Of a DNA stretch of 38,075 nucleotides, positions 34,901 through 38,075 are shown piece after piece. This DNA comes from an uncultured Porphyromonadaceae bacterium. GTDB taxonomy: Bacteria > Bacteroidota > Bacteroidia > Bacteroidales > Muribaculaceae. The notes under the pieces are model-generated. The model saw only the letters and a list, made by a program, of their open reading frames with translations. It did not search any database and had not been told where the DNA came from. The position numbers and the translations under genes are program-made. Position 1 is the stretch's first letter, and each line of letters starts with the position of its first letter. Location of the stretch: positions 1 to 38,075 of the forward strand of contig UQGP01000021.1 of the NCBI GenBank assembly GCA_900540625.1, written 5' to 3'.

Positions 34901-36413
34901 AGCTACGGATATTGACCAAAACGGCAATGCCGACATTCGCCTTTACAATGTCGTCGGGGACGGCTCGTTGCAAGACCTTGGCTTCCTCGGACTGGGACAG
35001 CGTAGTGTCCTCGACTATCGACTCATAGCTTCGGACAACGCCGATGCGCCGCTGGCTGTCGTATGGAAAGAGGTACGTAAACATATCACGGACCAAAATT
35101 CCGGAGCGTTCGAGGCTAAGACGCAGGTATATACCGCGCTGATACGCGGTGCCGCCGATGCTGCCGCCGGCGATGGTATGGTATACCTCTCGGCTTCTCG
35201 TCTGATTACCGAAGCCCCGGCAGGACTTGATATAGCCGGATTTGACGGATATATTAATGCCGACGGCGGAGTCACCGCAGCCGTCACGTTGTTCGATGTA
35301 GCCACCGGCGGCGCCAATATCGTCGAGAACTCGGCGGCATTCGACAATGTCGTTTCGATTGAACGTGCCGGCATCGACACGGCTGTCGAAAAGAACAAGG
35401 ACTTCGGGTACTTTGTCACTGTATATAATAACGGACGCGATGCCATTGATTATATTGACATTAAACTCGGAGACGAAGGCGTCAAACGTACGATTTCGAC
35501 CAGCCTTTTCCCCGGCAATAGCGTGGATCTTTCGGACATGGTGCTGTATACTGCTGACCTTGAGAAGGGATTGGTGCCTTACATCACTCCGCATTTCACT
35601 TCCAATCCTGCGGTAGAGCGCCCATACAAGGTTGCGGCTTCAAAAACAGCTCGCGCACCGCGTCATCGCTCGCCGGTGAGCACACCCGAGACGCCGATTA
35701 CGTTGAATGCCGTGGATATGGTCGTGTCGCCGCTGAGTGTACGCGTACTTGGAGATGACAAGGATTTTGAACCCGGAGAAATCGGCGAGTGCGAAGATGC
35801 CGGCGAGATACCCGAATTGGATAAAACCGAGGAGGACGGATTTACAAACGTGCTGTTTGCCGTTAGCAACAATTCGCCGGTAGCGCTTGGCAGTGGATAC
35901 AATACTAATGTGGCGCTCTATTTGGATCCCAACGGAACAGCTCCGTATAAATATGCCCACGAGGTCAATCTTGCCGCATCCGACTTTGACCGTGATAGCG
36001 GTATGGCTGTGGCACGTTTCGATATTGGCGCTGTGCCTGAGGATATTATGGTGTATGCAGTGGCTGTTACCACTGATGCTATGGGTAATGTTGTTCCCGA
36101 CCAAAACTACCGAGACAACGCCGTCGAAGTATTCTTGTATAAGAATGATATTACGACCATTCCCGATGGGGTGGATGACATCACAAAAGATGAAGATGTC
36201 GCTGATGCCGGTTTTGTCGTTGCTAATGACGGTGATGCTGTCGTTGTCAGCAACCTGACTCCCGGCTCGACGCTGCGTGTCTATGGTATCAACGGCGTGC
36301 TTTACAATCTGTTCAGCGTGCCCGAGAACTGCTCCGAGCACCGCATCACACTCCCGGCACAGGGCGTGTACATCTTCACCGACACTGCTAAGACGGTGAA
36401 ATTCCGCCACTAA
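28965..36413 (+). CDS. Giant secreted multidomain protein: BspA-type LRR, InlB-type repeat, propeller-like and CARDB-like domains
   Basis: A 2482-residue exported protein. The signal peptide occupies about residues 13-34; ATG at 29001 is an alternative start that removes the hydrophilic lead. Residues about 140-390 are BspA (LRR_5) repeats (IGDYAFAGD, SVGESAF) closing with VLQVPRNAYTRYR. An InlB-B/bacterial-repeat domain (about 396-472) contains GYTFKGWERNG and TVTAIFAP. The 475-1750 stretch is beta-rich and unrecognised. Residues about 1756-2122 repeat the pattern AVNASGQGLVIWKGG / AVAMGQDGTAFAL, as in beta-propellers. Two CARDB-like domains follow (about 2140-2240 and 2290-2400). The last 60 residues are a sorting-like tail (LRVYGINGVLYNL, GVYIF). 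It is a surface or secreted protein, probably adhesive; no enzyme motif was found. Confidence 0.85.
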   Translation: MIHSSSSEDRRQMLPTKAIMVVALCIYAVIPALAERFVLDGVGYTVTSAVQKTVRVDSIGLPGQTSGQDTIRILIPEKVVNADTEYAVNEVGSEGQTELIKVGYTSKPFIIQFPSSLTRLHKGTLTHPNACLVFSPMQAVFPGEMFRDCTIYSLALPEGMTEISNNFARNCRIYGEVRLPSTMRRIGDYAFAGDKFYESKDFEYSNRIKFVFNYGLQSIGYKAFFYCNPITVRRDNNDSNTLVLPGTLTSVGESAFERMDYMMTVELPASLKVVPKRMLACCTYLRNIVIPEGIERIESEALSDNGGEVYKWPYGYSHYGTYHFVLPSTIKYVGKNAFNNPCQLISIVSYAPVPPVTSGTLADKIARDVVLQVPRNAYTRYRSDANWGRFLTEALDDGYCTVSVRQNIKEGGTVSHLTQIRIGSTATVKAQAAQGYTFKGWERNGAIVATTPEYNITGVYDSQTVTAIFAPVDGSSDRPDDYYSTLYYTPGSSGSLPIGGIALRHGVDRASEWDFDFTEVKDGRYGVKAYFRHADAKTYPDTVASTFSGENYTYLVADDGRDSYRPYLSQSIVQDPVNFPLTAVYDASGELQPSCRYVMEIPIRHKTSGEKAVMTYTVDVYMPGTKDPELERDFYGQESLIVYKGGYYLNVKAGSLDRANGFDVELVVDRYNIQHKQWSNVHRYKYNYKAGECPVPEDDGSYTHEGGTLGIDIDTRYAVAMFQSEGTISSGSNYRFTIRARNYNADGTPRPWVEQSVGRSGRDESIKQLLGSIVVYKLNNNENYQSSTIAKSTPLNGSTVDFDNGWAVSMYKDFYNACATKNRNKVREYYNRGIYQADLDELLYNSYLMEVNIKNFPERWGKCQVLVEKKKSDSGTTSEVRAGSRYDYDVAKEIRFNHGSTRLAFPSDGKLHRWALYWPDIDLLREYTFTDKNDETENMYCINMTFKGAGLADIEDILMVYETKTGEVKRQTFGSDEWYSSNIFSDVDGVQFARNQSALILTEPDGIKRVIAVTDTVPDGTAHKVLIPGSLNVVRSVHSYSDSNSPIMVDVAKDGAPRERNLVCLTGVTDLYVRLVDASTGKTITSGITYWAGDSDTKHNTPQMVNGMAKISVVRAIYGGVYSQYAFFADGYVPQILYGTPEIQGQTAYIGGYTAKYEGDDLVLTLPMRRRVGKRPFDVVAVRYRTPGVNGVDAEDPGWQDVVYNGPSTRIAYEGGYRPKGLNTMAITIVYYNDYTISESRKNPEKDKWKGDTGALSSITLKALTGKYDGTANEVTFPLVTKYLSGIMAPRYDIVGFGLVEDKDLGYNGVGCHYYKYRRYPQCKYMFATYEGIPGSLVNNERESMVTIALKSRDRIDLCRFKNLTENAMYMADGLEYDTPIGEERVSEMSAKEDLGKEFQQTFADFDVELPTDNFLSFNIGVQKIGRDYVIRGAMSYNILPGGTMSDMLDKVGFANDMDGVFYELQRTVTRDDHERSIHENAFNNSGAFVGVRGWLDGRFVRTESGHFVPRPGGIGLKVEASGTVQSKLWTPFFCVGSALEGEVSTAVSLAYPEEHDLQWAVSSDDKFKMDLVQQTTVGLTTSFMVQAGVDLYIAKAVCGVIGSLGGSFDSEVRYKPYLRHAHEIYDDSSDPDKPEKKPEFYLYNGSRMSLSGSLEAYAEVKFLWWKNRQSYTLFSFDKKWYDPDDASNPLWQRDNGGNSSTGLRLLNSDYRPLKLDADALKTASSIVSNVDTYAGPRYIFDGKDMTFFRLNAQDMKASTVETVGGGVLTATDGKPLMSADAASAGSKGIIVMETSTAPSDKIFDVNDAPKYVGVKASVYNGGTWSEPLLLSSANDANYTPRAAVNASGQGLVIWKGGEYVPSYVNSDDRGSTGGTVSGALYGASYDGVKWSAEKAMTMMDNDHPIADYAVAMGQDGTAFALLSVMRTEREINRIGNELDNSFLATLVYKDGEPSYTMHTDCSGSRPQIVSCSAGVFAAATDIDQNGNADIRLYNVVGDGSLQDLGFLGLGQRSVLDYRLIASDNADAPLAVVWKEVRKHITDQNSGAFEAKTQVYTALIRGAADAAAGDGMVYLSASRLITEAPAGLDIAGFDGYINADGGVTAAVTLFDVATGGANIVENSAAFDNVVSIERAGIDTAVEKNKDFGYFVTVYNNGRDAIDYIDIKLGDEGVKRTISTSLFPGNSVDLSDMVLYTADLEKGLVPYITPHFTSNPAVERPYKVAASKTARAPRHRSPVSTPETPITLNAVDMVVSPLSVRVLGDDKDFEPGEIGECEDAGEIPELDKTEEDGFTNVLFAVSNNSPVALGSGYNTNVALYLDPNGTAPYKYAHEVNLAASDFDRDSGMAVARFDIGAVPEDIMVYAVAVTTDAMGNVVPDQNYRDNAVEVFLYKNDITTIPDGVDDITKDEDVADAGFVVANDGDAVVVSNLTPGSTLRVYGINGVLYNLFSVPENCSEHRITLPAQGVYIFTDTAKTVKFRH

Positions 36414-36419
36414 TATCGT

Positions 36420-36455
36420 TGGGCGTCGGTGCTAAAGCGCCGGCGCCCACGTTTA
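36420..36455 (+). terminator. Terminator hairpin of the giant protein gene
   Basis: TGGGCGTCGGTGCT (36420-36433) pairs with AGCGCCGGCGCCCA (36436-36449) with two G-T pairs, followed by CGTTT. It begins 7 bases after the stop. Confidence 0.75.
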
Positions 36456-36526
36456 ACGGATGCAGACATGCGTGCTTAATGCACAGATGGTCAATATTTT
36501 ATTGATTAATCGCGCTCCGTTCCTAA

Positions 36527-36574
36527 AAGAAAAGCTCCTGTCACATGTGTTTTGTGGCAGGAGCTTTTCTTATC
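36527..36574. terminator. Strong bidirectional terminator between convergent genes
   Basis: AAGAAAAGCTCCTGTCACA (36527-36545) pairs with the complementary 36553-36571, 19 pairs with one G-T, over a 7-base loop. The A-rich and T-rich ends of the stem supply a T-tract in both directions. It lies between the giant gene (+) and the DUF1460 gene (-). Confidence 0.9.
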
Positions 36575-36671
36575 TGTCAGTTGTGTCGTCCGGGAAAGTG
36601 TGTAGCGGTCTTTATGGCGTGATTGGTGGAGAGATTAGAGGAGGGATGGCGGCGTAGGATAGCGGTAAGCG

Positions 36672-37616
36672 TCACTCGCGAAGGCGGAGGACGCGGACGC
36701 CGGTCCAGTATCTGTTGCGCTGGACAAAGCGGTCGAGCGTTTCGTCGCTCACCACGACCTTGCCCAGGGTGCTGGAAGCGTGCAGTACGTGCCATTTGCC
36801 GTCATCGCCGCGCGTCAGTAGGCCCAGGTGGGTTACATCGAGGTCTTTGAGCGTCGATGTAAAGCACAAGATATCGCCCTCACGCAACTGAGCTTGCACG
36901 TTCTTGTCACCTAAGGACCTGGCTTTCAGGTAGCCGTAGCGATGGTTGCGGTAGCCGTCCTCGACATCGCGTATGCGCTCGTAAGTGACACTGTCGGCCA
37001 GCATCGCATATTTGTCGCGATGCGCGGACATAAAGTCGATGGTCTTGACCTCGTATTTGACGCCTGCATCCATGCGGCGGACGGCGTCTTCGATGATACC
37101 TATGGCGGTATTGTCCATAACCCAGTCGCAGATGTAGTGCAGGCGACTTGTGTATCCGTCCATTAAGCCATGACGATAGCGGATTTTTTCGAGGTTGTAC
37201 ATTGCATCGCGCCACCCCGAACGTCCTTCGCCGATGGTGTAAGCCATAGCCATAGCCATTTCGACAAAGGTTGTGCAGTCGAGTGCGCCAAGATTGATAG
37301 TCAGCATTTCGCCGGCCGATCCGTCAGAGGCTCGATGCGAAAAAGCGTATGCCGTGTCGCACTCCAATGTATGCGCTACGTATGGAGTGCCGATAAGGCT
37401 GCGCCCGATATCCGAGAGAAGCATCCCGGGCGTGTATTTGGTGGCCGAAAGCATTTCACGCCTCGACGCATTTTTCATAATCTCCACCATTAGCGTCGTA
37501 TCGCGTTCCTCGTTGCCGAAGCGGATATGCCCCCAATTGATAGCCGATGCATTGAGGCCGGCGGTCGCTATCGCCAGTACGCTCATTATTATATATAGGA
37601 TGCTATGTCGTCTCAT
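36672..37616 (-). CDS. DUF1460 family N-acetylmuramoyl-L-alanine amidase-like protein
   Basis: A 314-residue exported protein with a signal peptide to about residue 25 (LNASA). It belongs to DUF1460 (PF07313), a NlpC/P60-like papain-fold family tied to peptidoglycan hydrolysis or recycling. The nucleophile is predicted to be Cys114 in GALDCTTFVE. The histidines His263 (VTHLGLL) and His276/His279 (WHVLHASS) sit in the conserved C-terminal half, and GTPYVAHTLE (76-85) is the family's N-terminal signature. It is encoded alone, convergent with the giant gene, and has its own promoter motif. Substrate and location (periplasm) are inferred from the family and the signal. Confidence 0.92.
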   Translation of the reverse strand: MRRHSILYIIMSVLAIATAGLNASAINWGHIRFGNEERDTTLMVEIMKNASRREMLSATKYTPGMLLSDIGRSLIGTPYVAHTLECDTAYAFSHRASDGSAGEMLTINLGALDCTTFVEMAMAMAYTIGEGRSGWRDAMYNLEKIRYRHGLMDGYTSRLHYICDWVMDNTAIGIIEDAVRRMDAGVKYEVKTIDFMSAHRDKYAMLADSVTYERIRDVEDGYRNHRYGYLKARSLGDKNVQAQLREGDILCFTSTLKDLDVTHLGLLTRGDDGKWHVLHASSTLGKVVVSDETLDRFVQRNRYWTGVRVLRLRE

Positions 37617-37640
37617 CGTCTGTCGTTATTATTCTTTGGT

Positions 37641-37673
37641 CGAAAAGGGTGTATGCATGCCGAAAAGGGTGTA
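37641..37673 (+). repeat. Tandem 14-bp direct repeat in the DUF1460 leader
   Basis: GAAAAGGGTGTATG occurs at about 37641-37654 and about 37660-37673, with a spacer CATGCC. Both copies lie within the predicted leader of the DUF1460 gene (minus strand). Confidence 0.6.
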
Positions 37674-37774
37674 TGGACGGCCTTGGCCGTGCCGTAATAG
37701 ATAGGATAGGGGACCGCAATGGTCATCTTCCACCTTCGGGAGACATTGTAATGCGGCCTTTCCTGATGTTTTTG

Positions 37775-37782
37775 CAAAGGTA
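37775..37782 (-). promoter_or_regulatory. -7 promoter motif of the DUF1460 gene
   Basis: On the minus strand this reads TACCTTTG followed by CAAAA, a perfect Bacteroidetes -7 box, 159 bases before the start. The leader includes GTGTATG-type repeats (GAAAAGGGTGTATG at 37641-37654 and again at 37660-37673). Confidence 0.6.
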
Positions 37783-38075
37783 GCTATTTTTCGGCATATT
37801 TTCCGAGACCTTTTGATCCCTTCAAATCCGGGTTCTCCGACTGGCTGCCATAATTCACATTACTCTCATTATTCACATTATTCCTATTATTCCCATATTA
37901 TTCCCATGCTCCCATTATTCCCATATTCTTACAAAATTTTTTTTGATGGGCTATATAGTGGAGTGATAGCGTCTTGGGTGTCTGAGGCACGGTATTTCCG
38001 GAAAAGCCGTCGAAAAAAAGTGTGTAGATTCTTAAACGAAGTGCAAAAACATTAGCCTCTCACTACGGGGCTAGC
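37783..38075. other. Non-coding right end of the window
   Basis: Apart from the 9-bp repeat array there is no supported gene. Downstream of the array is an A/T-rich run (37936-37950). At the very end TAGCCTC (38055-38061) pairs with GGGGCTA (38068-38074) over a 7-base loop; it is cut off by the window edge and cannot be assigned. Confidence 0.4.
37849..37928 (+). repeat. 9-bp tandem repeat array (CATTATTCC-type)
   Basis: About eight degenerate units follow each other: CATAATTCA, CATTACTCT, CATTATTCA, CATTATTCC, TATTATTCC, CATATTATTCC, CATGCTCC and CATTATTCC. The array lies in non-coding sequence behind the DUF1460 promoter. A short frame runs through it only because the unit is three codons long. 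Confidence 0.8.

Noticed and set aside
37849..37928. Possible CRISPR array or coding repeat
   Set aside because: Units are only 9 bases long without spacers, and the open frame exists only because the unit is three codons; there are no cas genes.

Overview
The window looks like a chromosomal segment from a Bacteroidales bacterium. Several genes are preceded by the Bacteroidetes -7 promoter motif TAnnTTTG. There is a complete SusC/SusD/SusE/SusF-type outer-membrane glycan-uptake operon. There are many lipoproteins with Bacteroidetes-style signal peptides, and secreted leucine-rich-repeat proteins with C-terminal tails like those of Bacteroidales secreted proteins. Most genes are GC-rich in codon third positions, which with the gene content suggests a Muribaculaceae-like gut lineage; that family-level placement is inference.

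Layout. (1) 1-10.8 kb, all on +: a tricorn-type S41 protease; a small single-pass membrane protein; nadC (NAD synthesis); two lipoproteins (the first DUF4836-like); an ABC ATPase/FtsX-like permease pair with a 4-bp ATGA overlap; and a CPBP-family membrane protease. (2) 10.8-12.9 kb: a secreted protein with a C-terminal sorting-like tail behind a structured leader, then a solitary SemiSWEET sugar transporter. (3) 12.9-13.8 kb: a HigBA toxin-antitoxin pair between two copies of a 10-bp direct repeat. (4) 13.8-15.1 kb, on -: a BspA-like leucine-rich-repeat secreted protein. (5) 15.2-23.2 kb: a long leader followed by susC-susD-susE-susF and a strong terminator. There is no glycoside hydrolase or regulator beside it. 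(6) 23.2-25.6 kb: an AT-richer AbiE-type (type IV) toxin-antitoxin pair on -, then about 0.9 kb without an intact gene that holds hairpins, an isolated reverse promoter motif and a gene remnant. (7) 25.7-27.1 kb, on -: ECF sigma factor, short membrane protein in the anti-sigma position, and a Spy-like periplasmic protein. (8) 27.3-28.7 kb: enolase with its own promoter and terminator. (9) 29-36.4 kb: a 2482-residue secreted multidomain protein. (10) 36.5-38 kb: a DUF1460-type cell-wall amidase-like protein on -, and a 9-bp tandem repeat.

How it fits together. The region combines housekeeping genes (nadC, eno), cell-envelope functions (proteases, lipoproteins, sigma-factor operon, amidase), glycan capture and two small toxin-antitoxin modules. 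No rRNA, tRNA, CRISPR array or intact insertion sequence was seen. The least explained parts are the giant secreted protein, the lipoprotein/ABC/CPBP cluster, the structured or oppositely promoted leaders, and the two 9-bp repeat arrays.
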